A stretch of DNA of 64,000 bases, taken from Chryseobacterium camelliae. GTDB taxonomy: Bacteria > Bacteroidota > Bacteroidia > Flavobacteriales > Weeksellaceae. Both the position numbers and the translations under genes were made by a program. Location: NCBI RefSeq assembly GCF_030818575.1, contig NZ_JAUTAL010000001.1, positions 1,550,001-1,614,000 on the forward strand. The letters run 5' to 3'. The notes under the pieces are model-generated. The model saw nothing but the letters and a program-made list of their open reading frames with translations, was not told where the DNA came from and did not search any database. This document shows, one piece after another, positions 1 through 10,788 of this stretch (its first letter is position 1; the number at the start of each line of letters is the position of its first letter).

Positions 1-1734
1 AATATAGATGCTGATTTCGGGTTCAGCAGATATGCGGAACGACTGGGTAAAAGTGCTTATTCTTTTGATGAATTATATGCAAAACTCAACGGAAATACCA
101 CTTTTATTGATGAGATCACGCTGCAAATCCTTAAAGATAAGATGGATACGGTACAACCAAAGCTGGTTTGTTTTTCTGTTCCTTTCCCCGGAAATCTTTA
201 TTCCGCATTCAGATGTGCACAGTGGATCAAAGAATATTTTCCTCATGTAAAAACTGCCATGGGAGGCGGGTTTCCGAATACGGAGCTTAGGGAAATCAAA
301 GATACCAGGGTTTTCGGGTTTTTCGATTTCATAACCCTTGATGATGGTGAACTTCCTCTTGAACTTTTGCATCAAAGCCTTCAGGGACAGGAAAATCCGG
401 AATTCAAAAGAACTTTCCTGATAGAAAATGGTCAGGTAACTTATAAAAATAATTCTCCAAGGCATGATTACCGTCAGGCCGACATCGGTACTCCCGATTA
501 TTCGGATTTATTGCTGGACCGGTATGTGTCCGTAATTGAGATTGCCAATCCTATGCACAGCCTTTGGAGCGACGGGCGATGGAATAAATTAACCATGGCT
601 CATGGATGCTATTGGGGAAAATGCACGTTCTGCGACATATCCCTGGATTACATCAAGATCTATGAACCAATTTCGGCAAAGATCCTTGTAGACCGGATGG
701 AAGAGTTGATCCTGACGACCGGGGAAACAGGATTCCATTTTGTTGATGAAGCCGCACCACCCGCACTGATGCGTGAAGTAGCCCTTGAAATCCTGAGAAG
801 GAACCTTGTAGTTACCTGGTGGACGAACATCCGTTTTGAAAAAAGCTTTACCCGCGATCTCTGTTTTCTTTTGAAGATATCCGGATGCGTTGCCGTTTCC
901 GGCGGACTGGAAGTAGCCGGTGACCGCCTGTTGAAATTAATCGATAAAGGGGTTTCCGTAGCCCAGGTGGCCGATGTAACACGGAATTTTACCGAGGCCG
1001 GAATTATGGTCCATGCGTATCTCATGTATGGCTACCCTACCCAAACGGTCCAGGAAACGGTTGATTCCCTAGAGATGGTACGACAGCTTTTTGAAATGGG
1101 TATTGTACAGAGTGGCTTTTGGCATCAGTTTGCGATGACTGCCCATTCCCCTGTCGGACTGAACCCGGAAGCCTTCGGTGTCATTCCGGTTCGGCAGGAT
1201 ATTCAGTTCGCACACAATGATGTGGATTTTAAAGACCGGACAGGTATTGACCACAACCGTTTCAGCTTCGGACTGAAAAAATCCCTGTTCAATTATATGC
1301 ATGGAATTAATTTTGAATTGCCGCTTCAGGACTGGTTTGATTTTAAAATTCCGCCTACCACCATACATCCGGATTACATCCATGACTGTTTACTGGAAAA
1401 TGATGATTTCAAATTCAGACCTAACTCAAAAATCATCTTTTTAGCCAAAAACGTAATCGCTGAGAATCGCGTAAAAATAAAAAAGAAATACTCTGGTGCG
1501 TATACACTGCTTACATTCCACTTAAAAACCAATATTGTGAAGGCGGAAATGGAACAGGACCATGCGGAATGGCTGATGGGAATTCTAAAAGAGCATACGG
1601 TAGAAAATCCTAAAAAGCTTATGCTTCAGCAACTTAAAACTTATTTTGAAGAACAGTTTGAAAATTTCGAGCTGTTCTGGTTCTCAAAACCGATGCAGCA
1701 ATTAAAGGAAAACGGAGTGATTCTGTGTCTGTAA
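1..1734 (+). CDS. B12-binding-type radical SAM protein (5' truncated)
   Basis: The reading frame is open from the first base of the window, so the true start lies upstream; 577 residues are visible. The cysteine cluster is C203, C208 and C211 (visible numbering; CYWGKCTFC), spaced CX4CX2C rather than the common CX3CX2C. A later GGLEVAGDRLL segment resembles the GLESGSD-type strand of radical SAM barrels. The preceding 150 or so residues (GGGFPNTEL stretch) look like a cobalamin-binding-type Rossmann domain, but I see no DxHxxG motif, so B12 binding is inference. Enzymes of this group carry out S-adenosylmethionine-dependent radical methylations or rearrangements of unknown substrates. No partner gene follows on the same strand. 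Family assignment is solid; the reaction is unknown. Confidence 0.88.
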   Translation, partial: NIDADFGFSRYAERLGKSAYSFDELYAKLNGNTTFIDEITLQILKDKMDTVQPKLVCFSVPFPGNLYSAFRCAQWIKEYFPHVKTAMGGGFPNTELREIKDTRVFGFFDFITLDDGELPLELLHQSLQGQENPEFKRTFLIENGQVTYKNNSPRHDYRQADIGTPDYSDLLLDRYVSVIEIANPMHSLWSDGRWNKLTMAHGCYWGKCTFCDISLDYIKIYEPISAKILVDRMEELILTTGETGFHFVDEAAPPALMREVALEILRRNLVVTWWTNIRFEKSFTRDLCFLLKISGCVAVSGGLEVAGDRLLKLIDKGVSVAQVADVTRNFTEAGIMVHAYLMYGYPTQTVQETVDSLEMVRQLFEMGIVQSGFWHQFAMTAHSPVGLNPEAFGVIPVRQDIQFAHNDVDFKDRTGIDHNRFSFGLKKSLFNYMHGINFELPLQDWFDFKIPPTTIHPDYIHDCLLENDDFKFRPNSKIIFLAKNVIAENRVKIKKKYSGAYTLLTFHLKTNIVKAEMEQDHAEWLMGILKEHTVENPKKLMLQQLKTYFEEQFENFELFWFSKPMQQLKENGVILCL

Positions 1735-1842
1735 GTTTTGACAAAATTTTACCTGAATTTTCTTTTTTGGGATATTTTTCCCGGAATCCTGCAAAATTGC
1801 ATCCCTTTTTGACTTGTATCCGGGAGCAAATATCGGATCAAT

Positions 1843-1872
1843 AAAAATTCCCGGCTCTTCCGGGAATTCGTA
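1843..1872 (-). terminator. Intrinsic terminator after the 1892 gene
   Basis: Inverted repeat AATTCCCGG / CCGGGAATT (1847-1855 with 1861-1869, loop CTCTT), followed on the minus strand by a T-rich run. It lies about 20 nt past the stop codon of the minus-strand gene at 1892. Confidence 0.7.
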
Positions 1873-1891
1873 TGATCAATTTTAGTCCTTA

Positions 1892-2713
1892 TTATTTCTG
1901 AACACCGTCTTTGGTCACTTCTCCTACAATCACTTTTTCCTGAACTTTAATAAAGTTCGGATCCATGATGGCCAAACGTTCCGCGATGGCTTTATAGGTT
2001 GGGAATTTGAGGATTGACGGCCTTCCGGATATTTCGCGGTATAAGGTAAAGGTTTTACCTCCGGCTGTCTTAATCTGTTTGGTAGTCGTGATGTATTTGC
2101 CGATGTATTTGCTTTTGGCATCGTATATCTCAAGGTCAACAAATGTTTTTTCAGAAATGGTATCATCCGATCCGAAACTAACCGGCAGATTAGTGAAGTA
2201 TCCTACCGGCACACCATTGCTCAGGATTTCACCGACGTTATTGACTTCAATTTTAAGCTTATCAATTTTACTCCTTACGGTATAGGCATCTTTTGTTTTT
2301 GTATCCAGCTTTCTTTTGGGCGGATTTTTAAACAGCTCATCGAGGTTTTTGATGTTGATCCCCCGGTTATCGATGATCTTAAATCCTTTTACGGAAGTAT
2401 ATACTGCTGATTTTTCCTCACCTGAAAATGCAGACGGCGAGATATAGTCAAGCTCCAGTGTCTTATCATTATTGTATACCCTGGTTAATTTAATATAACT
2501 GTCACGGACAGAGTCCACAACGCTTTTATCCACAAACTCCATAGTATATGTAGGTGTTTCCTTAAGATCCATAAAGGTATATTCATTGGACCTGTGGGCA
2601 ATTTTAGCTACCGGAACGCCATCCAGCTGTATAACACCATGCTTTGTTTTAATATTCTGGGCATTGAGGAATAGCCCCAGGACTGTAAGGAATATGATAA
2701 TACCTCGTTTCAT
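1892..2713 (-). CDS. Hypothetical secreted protein
   Basis: A 273-residue protein with a clear N-terminal signal peptide (hydrophobic residues 4-16, likely cleavage after LNAQ near residue 19), so periplasmic or outer-membrane facing. The mature part is hydrophilic, rich in Lys, Asp and beta-prone segments, with no cysteine and no lipobox. I do not recognise a named domain. It stands alone: atpC ends upstream behind its own terminator, and a terminator follows this gene. No TAnnTTTG box was found upstream. Codon use looks like its neighbours. Real as a gene, function unknown. Confidence 0.75.
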   Translation of the reverse strand: MKRGIIIFLTVLGLFLNAQNIKTKHGVIQLDGVPVAKIAHRSNEYTFMDLKETPTYTMEFVDKSVVDSVRDSYIKLTRVYNNDKTLELDYISPSAFSGEEKSAVYTSVKGFKIIDNRGINIKNLDELFKNPPKRKLDTKTKDAYTVRSKIDKLKIEVNNVGEILSNGVPVGYFTNLPVSFGSDDTISEKTFVDLEIYDAKSKYIGKYITTTKQIKTAGGKTFTLYREISGRPSILKFPTYKAIAERLAIMDPNFIKVQEKVIVGEVTKDGVQK

Positions 2714-2732
2714 ACAATCAGATTTCTACATC

Positions 2733-2763
2733 AAAAAAAAAGTGTAACCAAAGTTACACTTTC
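2733..2763 (-). terminator. Intrinsic terminator after atpC
   Basis: Hairpin AAGTGTAAC / GTTACACTT (2740-2748 with 2753-2761, loop CAAA), followed on the minus strand by an eight-T run (2733-2740 complement). It closes the atpD-atpC unit. Confidence 0.85.
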
Positions 2764-2791
2764 TTGAAAATATATTTAGCTTTTCATTTAA

Positions 2792-3073
2792 TTATTCGCA
2801 AAGGATAATCCCTTTGTTATGATTAAATTCTACAACACCACTGATAATAGGATAAGAAAAAACAGAGTCTTTTTCATTTTCTTTGGTGAAGTTTTTAGCA
2901 TAAGCTTCATTGATGGCTTTCGCATACAATTTTACTTTGCCTCCCACTAAAGAAGAAACGATGCCTGCGTGGTTTTTCATGATGTGAAATTCACCGTGCT
3001 TACCCGGCAGCAGTACAGAATCTACTTCTCCTTCAAAAACTACGTATTCTGGTGTTAAAATTTTTATATTCAT
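2792..3073 (-). CDS. atpC: F1Fo ATP synthase epsilon subunit
   Basis: A 93-residue protein matching the N-terminal beta-sandwich of the F1 epsilon subunit: it opens MNIKILTPEYVVFEGEVDSV and carries the LLPGKHGEFHIMKNHAG stretch typical of the family. It belongs to the F1 rotor stalk and couples rotation to the beta subunits. It is shorter than the E. coli protein (about 139 residues) because the C-terminal helical hairpin, which can inhibit ATP hydrolysis, is missing; the short form is usual in Bacteroidetes. It follows atpD with a 66-bp AT-rich gap and shares its terminator, so the two are probably one transcript. The other ATP synthase genes are not in the window. Confidence 0.93.
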   Translation of the reverse strand: MNIKILTPEYVVFEGEVDSVLLPGKHGEFHIMKNHAGIVSSLVGGKVKLYAKAINEAYAKNFTKENEKDSVFSYPIISGVVEFNHNKGIILCE

Positions 3074-3139
3074 TTTTTATGAATTATAGATTAGATTTTA
3101 AATTTTAAATGATATTGTCAATCTAAAATTTAAAATTTC

Positions 3140-4684
<1,545 letters not shown>

Positions 4685-4828
4685 TCATTAACCCGCAATT
4701 GGTAAAAAACAGATTTTTATCATACTTTTACGAATGCGGTAACGTAAGGATTCAGCGGTATTATCCTGCACAAATTTTATGAATGCTAATGGTCTGGTCT
4801 TAGGCACATACATTCATACATTATTTCC

Positions 4829-4836
4829 TATATTTG
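4829..4836 (+). promoter_or_regulatory. Promoter of ribF (TATATTTG)
   Basis: Full match to TAnnTTTG, 20 nt before the TTG start codon of ribF. No convincing upstream TTG element was found. The position supports the TTG start and a leader of only about 15 nt. Confidence 0.65.
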
Positions 4837-4855
4837 CAGTCAAAATTTTTCCGTT

Positions 4856-5776
4856 TTGAACGTTTATAAAAATTTCACCGAATACACTTCACACAAGCCT
4901 CTGGCCCTGTCTTTAGGGATGTTTGACGGTGTGCACATCGGGCATAAAAGCATCATTGATGAACTGACCAAGACCGGACAGGAGAAAAATCTGGAGACCG
5001 CCATTCTAACTTTCTGGCCCCATCCGAGATTTGTCTTCAATCCTGATGAAGACCTGAAGCTCCTGAATACGCTGGAAGAAAAGACCGGCCTGATGGAAAG
5101 ATACGGTATCCAAAATCTTTTCCTGAAAGAATTTGACGCTGAATTCCGAAACCTGACCGGGGAAGAATTCGTAAGGAAAATCTTAATTGATATTCTGAAT
5201 GTGAAATACCTGATCATCGGCTACGATCATTCTTTCGGTAAAAATAAAAGCGGGAATTTTGAACTGCTCCAGAAGCTGTCCGGGGAACTGGATTTTGAAG
5301 TGGAACAGATGGAAGCGATCAATATTCACGAAAATAACATCAGCTCCACCAAAATCCGCAAAGCACTTTTAACGGGAAACATTAAGGAAGCCAATGAAAT
5401 GCTGGGATATTCCTATTCTGTTTCAGGAACCGTTGTTCACGGGAAAAAGATCGGAAGGACCATAGGTTACCCTACCGCTAATATTGAAACAGATTCCATT
5501 AAGCTTCTGCCTAAAAAAGGAGCTTATATTGTTGAAGTTTTTGTACACGGCAAGCAATACAAAGGGATGCTGAGCGTTGGAACCAATCCTACGGTAAATG
5601 GAGAAAAACTCACTGTAGAAGTTTATATCCTTGATTTTGAAGGAGACATTTACGGGAAAGACATCACGGTGAAATTCCGGGATTTCCTCCATGACGAAAT
5701 CAAGTTTGAAGGCATGGACAAACTGATTGAAAGACTGGATGAAGACAAAAGGCTGACAAAAACTTTTCCTTTTTAA
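4856..5776 (+). CDS. ribF: Bifunctional riboflavin kinase / FAD synthetase
   Basis: A 306-residue enzyme that phosphorylates riboflavin to FMN and adenylates FMN to FAD. The N-terminal nucleotidyltransferase part has SLGMFDGVHIGHK (about residues 19-31) and the ISSTKIRKAL motif near residue 160; the C-terminal flavokinase part has GRTIGYPTANI and the SVGTNPTV strand. The start codon is TTG at 4856: it gives the expected MNVYKNF-type N-terminus and lies 20 nt past a TATATTTG box. It stands alone, convergent with the large minus-strand gene at 5815, with which it shares a bidirectional terminator. Confidence 0.95.
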   Translation: MNVYKNFTEYTSHKPLALSLGMFDGVHIGHKSIIDELTKTGQEKNLETAILTFWPHPRFVFNPDEDLKLLNTLEEKTGLMERYGIQNLFLKEFDAEFRNLTGEEFVRKILIDILNVKYLIIGYDHSFGKNKSGNFELLQKLSGELDFEVEQMEAINIHENNISSTKIRKALLTGNIKEANEMLGYSYSVSGTVVHGKKIGRTIGYPTANIETDSIKLLPKKGAYIVEVFVHGKQYKGMLSVGTNPTVNGEKLTVEVYILDFEGDIYGKDITVKFRDFLHDEIKFEGMDKLIERLDEDKRLTKTFPF

Positions 5777-5780
5777 AATA

Positions 5781-5812
5781 AAAAGCTTGCAGATTGATCT
5801 GCAAGCTTTTTT
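5781..5812. terminator. Bidirectional terminator between ribF and the DUF3857 gene
   Basis: Long perfect stem of 13 bp (5781-5793 with 5798-5810, core AAGCTTGCAGA / TCTGCAAGCTT, loop TTGA) flanked by A and T runs on both sides. It fills the 38-bp gap between two convergent stop codons. Confidence 0.9.
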
Positions 5813-5814
5813 GA

Positions 5815-8800
5815 TTACTTATAACCTAATATCTGATTTTCTGCATTAATAGCCTCTTCCACAAATTTTTTAAACTCAGGATATTGGCTTGCTTTAATAT
5901 TATTCCAAGGAGTATCTGCTGTTCTGGTGATTTTTAACCTGTTATTTTTCTGCAGTTCATAATTAACCGAATAGGTGAAATTCTGGTACACCAGGGTTTT
6001 ATTCTCAGGGATTTCCACAAACTTCATGGCGTCGGGAATATTCAGGTAAATTTCTTCTGTATATTTATTCTGCTTTTCATATTTCGTATACAGGATATCT
6101 GTCTTTCTGTTTTCCGTAGCCACCACTTCCTTTGTGAAAGGCTTGGTCATAAAGGGTACTTTCATGATCTTCAGGCTTCCCACGGACTGTGGTTTATCGT
6201 TGATGCTGAACTGCACCTCATAAGAAAGCGGTTTGGCAGTAAGATCCTTTCCGTCAATCAGCTTAACCGTCTTCACACTGATGACCTTATCCAGAAGCGA
6301 GCCGAATTCTTCCTCTATGCTCTTCTTACGTGAATCATCGGTCTGGGAATCCTGGAAGAAATCGTTATAAAAGCTTTTGGATTCCGCTGTCAGGTACTGT
6401 TTGGTAATGAAATTCTGGCTATCACCACTTACATTGACTTCACTCACTGTCTTGAACAGCGACCTGGTATTGTTATCTGCCGGAATCTCAATGAGGCCGG
6501 CAGTTCCCGCCGCATTCTTATCGGTATAAATAACGAGTGCTTTTGCCCTGTAGTTTGCTTTGACCACAGAATTAAACGGAAGGAACTTATTCGTCATCTC
6601 CAGGAATGTTTCTTTGCCATTCAGGTTTGTCTTAACAATACAGTGATTAAAGCTTAGATTCGGTAAAATCAGTCGCTGTGCCGAATTATCATTGGTCTGT
6701 ACTAATACTAAATTAGACTGTAAACCCGCCTGGTTACCGAGGATTACGAATAAAGCAGAAAGATCTTTACAGTCGCCCAGTTTGGTACTGAGCGTTTTTG
6801 ACGGTTTTTGCGGTATATAACCGCTTTGCCGAAAATCTACTGAACTGTAGGTAATATTCTTTTCAATATAATTGTAAATCTTTTCAGCCTTTTCAGTATC
6901 ACTCATTCCCGAAATACCGGCAGGAAAAATTTCTTTAAATGCCTTCTCTACCACTTTATCCGTAACCAGACTTTTTCTTGTGAGGTCTGCATACCAGTTA
7001 GCTATCTCCTGCCATGTCCTGATCGAATTTGCGGTTACAGAAATGGTGGCGTCATAGAAACTCGGTCCGAAATATTCATCAAGGTCTATTTCATCCAGGT
7101 GATCCAGCTTCCAGGTCTGGTATAGTTTACCACCCATGATCTTCTTTGTGGATGGGACTTCCCTGGTATTGCTTTTTACCTGGTAACTGAGGTTTTCCGG
7201 AGTAATTACGGTAAAAGTGGATTCTACCACAGGATATTCTGAATTGAAATAAGAACAGAGATTGAAATCTTTGTAAAACCTGCCGCTATTTCTCTCCAGG
7301 CTTTCTTTCTGGATTACAATCGCATCGCCTACTGCAAGATTGGTAAAGACGATCTGGTCTTCAGATTTTTCTCCGGGAATAATGCTTCCGTTCGGCTTTA
7401 CAATTTCAGCTTTTATGATGTCGTCATCGTAATTGATTGCATATTCCTTCAATTCCTCAATACCGTTTTCTGAAGTGATTTCATAAGCATAGGTGCTCCT
7501 TTTCTTAAATCCTCCTTCCGGATAAACATTTACAATATATTCATCCAGCAGTGTGGTCACTCCCCTCTTGCCTTTTGCAGTCGTATTCCTGCGTTCTTTT
7601 ACCAGCTTATACAGATCTTTGATGCCTGCTTTATCAATCTCATCCTGTGTCTGGTCAAGATCACGGATGAGTTTGTGCATCTGTTCATTTTGCGTATTAT
7701 GGGACAGAGAAAGCTTAGCAAACTGTACAGCCTCTGTCTTTTTGTTCATTTTTGCAAGATAGTCAGCCTTTGTGGCAAGAAGTGAGTAAGAATATGGAAA
7801 ATTGGCCAAGGCGTCTTCAAGTTCCTTCCCATATTCGGAATTTTGAACGTCATCTTCAAGAAGATCAATGTACTGTGTCCTGAAGGTATTAATTGAAGGA
7901 TAGATTTCTATATATTTCCGGAGGATTTTTTTCTGGTCTTCCACCCTGTTTGATTTCTTATACAGGCTGAAAAGATAATTCATTACTTCAGGGCTGCTCT
8001 TAACCGCATACACGTCTTCAAATTTTTTAATTGTGGAAGTCTGGTCCTTTTTGTCCATGTCTTCCATAAGTGTGAAAATACTGAAGAACTTTTCATTATT
8101 GGCAAAGTTTTTTTTCAGGTCGGCAATATGTATCTTAGCCTCATCCATATTCCTGTTTCTCAGTGCAATTGCCATATCAAAGAAGCTGGCCATAGGTTTG
8201 GCCTTGGTTTTCTTTAGGATGTCCCTGTATTTTTCCAGTTCCTGAATAGACATATGATTAAATTTTTCACTGTCTCCGATTTTCATGATCGGGACAACAA
8301 AATATTCAGAATCATTGATTTCAACATTCTTGAAGACCTCATTTATTTTTTCCTTGTCATCGATATTGGTATAATAAGAAGCCAAAAGTCCCTGCACCAC
8401 AGAAGATTTCGGATATGATTTCAGCATCTGATCTATGATTTCTTTTGCCTGGTCGTTCTGATGGTTATTAAGATAGCCGGAAGCCAGTAGATATTTATAA
8501 AAAAAGCTGTCCGGATTCTGAGATACTTTTTCTTTCAGCAACCGTTCAAATTTCAGGGGAAGCTCTTTTGCCTGCAGCTGTGCCGGGGAGCTTTTCTGGT
8601 AGTCTTTATATGTGTCGAAATATTTAAGATCGGATATCCTCTGTAAATTGGTATCAAAAGGAACCACCATAAAGGCATTTTTTGATTCTTTTACGTCAAA
8701 CTTCAGCAGGAGCCTGTTCATCCCCTTCGGTAAAGTGACTTCCACCATATGAGCGCCCAGATTAGAATAGCCATCTGTTGTGCTTGAAAGAACTTCTGCA

Positions 8801-9567
8801 TCATTCAAAAACAACCTGAATTCGGTGTTGATCTCCACCTCGAATATCATTTTCCTTTCTGCCGGATTCTCAATGAAACTCTGTGCATACATAATGCCTC
8901 TCCCGTATTCTGTCTCATTCATGAAAAACTCAAAACCGTCGTTTGACGGAAACTTCCTGTTGTACCAGCCTACGTTTCCAAGACTGTTCGCATTAAACAA
9001 ACGGTCGCTGTTAGCATGATTTTCCGGCTCATATTCATTATAAAGCCCGCTTCCGTTAAGGTTTTCAAAAACTCCTGCAAACTGCCAGTGATCAATGCGT
9101 TTTATTTTGGATAAATATTCATCCGCGCTCTTAGGATTATTCCTGATTCTGTCTAAGGTGGCTTTATATTCAATTACAGAAAGATTGTTGCCGTACACCG
9201 GATGCTGTGCCAGGAAATCTATTTTTTTATACGAATTATCATCCAGTCCTTCCGTTTCATAATCGGAAAGCATAAAGGATTTTTTGAAAATCGGATATAA
9301 ATAAGATTCGTCCAGATTGAATTCTGAAAATCGCCTGATGAATGTATCATCAAAAATCATTTGTCCCATTTCTTCATCGATCATAGCGTCAAGAAACAGA
9401 TTTTCAAAATCCTTTGTTTTATGTTCTTTCAGATTTTTGTCATAATAGGCTCTGGCTTCCCCTCTGTTATTGTTCAGGAGCAGTTCCCAGGTTTTGGACT
9501 GTTCTTTTGACTGTGCAAATGCACTGACGGATAAGAAGTAGACCGCAGAAATAAAGATTTTCCTCAT
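5815..9567 (-). CDS. Large secreted TPR / DUF3857 / transglutaminase-like protein
   Basis: A 1250-residue exported protein with a signal peptide ending near SAFAQ (residue 19). The N-terminal half is helical with TPR-like repeats (roughly residues 340-640); a DUF3857 domain follows (about 660-830), then a transglutaminase-like fold (about 890-1000) with the cysteine in LGDCKDLSALF near residue 930 and a histidine in SFNHCIV. The third catalytic position, often Asp in a DPT/DAT motif, reads LEMTNKF here, so Glu stands in its place. Such proteins occur widely in Bacteroidetes; whether they cross-link, hydrolyse or only bind is not known. It is monocistronic with its own terminator. Confidence 0.88.
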   Translation of the reverse strand: MRKIFISAVYFLSVSAFAQSKEQSKTWELLLNNNRGEARAYYDKNLKEHKTKDFENLFLDAMIDEEMGQMIFDDTFIRRFSEFNLDESYLYPIFKKSFMLSDYETEGLDDNSYKKIDFLAQHPVYGNNLSVIEYKATLDRIRNNPKSADEYLSKIKRIDHWQFAGVFENLNGSGLYNEYEPENHANSDRLFNANSLGNVGWYNRKFPSNDGFEFFMNETEYGRGIMYAQSFIENPAERKMIFEVEINTEFRLFLNDAEVLSSTTDGYSNLGAHMVEVTLPKGMNRLLLKFDVKESKNAFMVVPFDTNLQRISDLKYFDTYKDYQKSSPAQLQAKELPLKFERLLKEKVSQNPDSFFYKYLLASGYLNNHQNDQAKEIIDQMLKSYPKSSVVQGLLASYYTNIDDKEKINEVFKNVEINDSEYFVVPIMKIGDSEKFNHMSIQELEKYRDILKKTKAKPMASFFDMAIALRNRNMDEAKIHIADLKKNFANNEKFFSIFTLMEDMDKKDQTSTIKKFEDVYAVKSSPEVMNYLFSLYKKSNRVEDQKKILRKYIEIYPSINTFRTQYIDLLEDDVQNSEYGKELEDALANFPYSYSLLATKADYLAKMNKKTEAVQFAKLSLSHNTQNEQMHKLIRDLDQTQDEIDKAGIKDLYKLVKERRNTTAKGKRGVTTLLDEYIVNVYPEGGFKKRSTYAYEITSENGIEELKEYAINYDDDIIKAEIVKPNGSIIPGEKSEDQIVFTNLAVGDAIVIQKESLERNSGRFYKDFNLCSYFNSEYPVVESTFTVITPENLSYQVKSNTREVPSTKKIMGGKLYQTWKLDHLDEIDLDEYFGPSFYDATISVTANSIRTWQEIANWYADLTRKSLVTDKVVEKAFKEIFPAGISGMSDTEKAEKIYNYIEKNITYSSVDFRQSGYIPQKPSKTLSTKLGDCKDLSALFVILGNQAGLQSNLVLVQTNDNSAQRLILPNLSFNHCIVKTNLNGKETFLEMTNKFLPFNSVVKANYRAKALVIYTDKNAAGTAGLIEIPADNNTRSLFKTVSEVNVSGDSQNFITKQYLTAESKSFYNDFFQDSQTDDSRKKSIEEEFGSLLDKVISVKTVKLIDGKDLTAKPLSYEVQFSINDKPQSVGSLKIMKVPFMTKPFTKEVVATENRKTDILYTKYEKQNKYTEEIYLNIPDAMKFVEIPENKTLVYQNFTYSVNYELQKNNRLKITRTADTPWNNIKASQYPEFKKFVEEAINAENQILGYK

Positions 9568-9579
9568 GTATTTTTATAA

Positions 9580-9933
9580 TTATGCATTAGTTATTATATT
9601 TTGTATTTTCCTGGTCAGGGATCTGAAAACCAGATCATAGGACTGGTCGATAAGCTTTAGGATAAGATCCCGTTTCAGGCCATCTACCTGTACGGAGTTC
9701 CAGTGCGTTTTATTCATGTGAAACGCTCCGTTGATCTGCGGATATTGCTCCCGAAGCTCGGCACTCCATTCCGGATCGGTTTTTACATTGATCTGCAATG
9801 GAATTCTTTCTAAGGGCATCAGGAGAAACATCTTATCGCCAACTTTTAAGACAAGGGTTTCATTATCGAAGGGAAAGCTTTCTGTGACACCTTTTTTGGC
9901 CAGGCAGTAATCCAGAATTTCATTAGTGTCCAT
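9580..9933 (-). CDS. MmcQ/YjbR family protein
   Basis: A 117-residue protein of the MmcQ/YjbR family: TESFPFDNETLVLKVGDKMF at the N-terminus, then NVKTDPEWSAELRE and the NKTHWNSV segment. The family has a CyaY-like fold and is often labelled DNA-binding, but its cellular role is unsettled. It ends 12 bp before the start of the large DUF3857 gene and could be co-transcribed with it. No promoter box was identified upstream. Confidence 0.88.
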   Translation of the reverse strand: MDTNEILDYCLAKKGVTESFPFDNETLVLKVGDKMFLLMPLERIPLQINVKTDPEWSAELREQYPQINGAFHMNKTHWNSVQVDGLKRDLILKLIDQSYDLVFRSLTRKIQNIITNA

Positions 9934-10035
9934 TTCAATGAATTAGTTTGAAAATTAAAACCTCAATATTATTAAAATTTTGTAAATTGAAGTAATCAAT
10001 TTGAGATTAATTTTCACACCCAACCACTAAATGAT

Positions 10036-10707
10036 ATGAAAGCTCTGGTTATTGGCGCTACAGGCGCCACAGGAAAAGATCTGGTAAAGCAGTTGCTGCA
10101 CGATCATGATTTTGACCGTGTTGATATTTTTGTGAGAAAGCCCGTTGATATCCGGCATCCGAAGCTTACCGCACACGTTATTGATTTTGATGCTCCTGAG
10201 CAATGGAAGTCTCTCGTAACCGGTGATGTAGCATTTTCATGCCTCGGCACTACGCTTAAAGCAGCCGGTAGCAAAGAAGCACAGCATAAAGTGGATTACG
10301 ACTATCAGTATCAGTTTGCCAAAGCAGCGCGGGAAAATAATGTAGAAGATTATGTGCTTGTTTCAGCCTATGGAGCCAATCCAAAATCGAAAATATTTTA
10401 TTCCAGGATGAAAGGAGAGCTTGAGGAGGCTGTAAAAAGGCTGCATTTCAATAAAATCACTGTTTTTAAACCCGGTATGCTCGAAAGAAAAGATTCAGAC
10501 CGAACAGGAGAAGTCCTGGGAAGCCGCATTATTAAGTTTGCCAATAAGCTGGGCCTTCTGGAAAGCCAGAAGCCATTGCCAACTGAAGTATTGGCCAAAG
10601 CCATGATCAATTCCTCGAAAATAAAAAGCAATGGATACTCCAGTATCAAGCTGGGGAATATTTTTGGTTTTGCAGAAAAAGCTAATAATAATGCAACAAT
10701 GAAATAA
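10036..10707 (+). CDS. NAD(P)-binding oxidoreductase (HTATIP2-like)
   Basis: A 223-residue atypical short-chain dehydrogenase. The N-terminus MKALVIGATGATGKDLV carries a GxxGxxG dinucleotide-binding loop; FSCLGTTLKAAGS, a VSAYGANPKSKIFYSRMKGE active-site-type stretch with a Tyr-x3-Lys (YSRMK), and VFKPGML follow, as in HTATIP2/TIP30-like epimerase-fold proteins. Substrate unknown. Of two nearby ATGs (10031 and 10036) only the second is in frame. It is an isolated plus-strand gene, followed by a degenerate repeat/inverted-repeat block before the convergent peroxidase gene. Confidence 0.88.
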   Translation: MKALVIGATGATGKDLVKQLLHDHDFDRVDIFVRKPVDIRHPKLTAHVIDFDAPEQWKSLVTGDVAFSCLGTTLKAAGSKEAQHKVDYDYQYQFAKAARENNVEDYVLVSAYGANPKSKIFYSRMKGELEEAVKRLHFNKITVFKPGMLERKDSDRTGEVLGSRIIKFANKLGLLESQKPLPTEVLAKAMINSSKIKSNGYSSIKLGNIFGFAEKANNNATMK

Positions 10708-10780
10708 TGTAGTAATGTAACAGTGTAATAATTTACCAATCTTGGCATTGTTATATTGTTACACTGTTACATTGTTAGAT
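10697..10780. repeat. Degenerate 9-bp repeats with a 15-bp inverted repeat
   Basis: The gap between two convergent genes is built from degenerate units of the form AATGTAACA. A perfect 15-bp inverted repeat lies inside: 10714-10728 (AATGTAACAGTGTAA) with 10759-10773. It may fold as a weak terminator, but the 30-nt loop and lack of GC pairs make this doubtful. A related run is at 14560-14610. Confidence 0.6.
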
Positions 10781-10788
10781 TGAATGAT

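Noticed and set aside
10697..10780. CRISPR array
   Set aside because: Units are 9 bp, degenerate and adjacent with no spacers, so they do not fit any CRISPR pattern.
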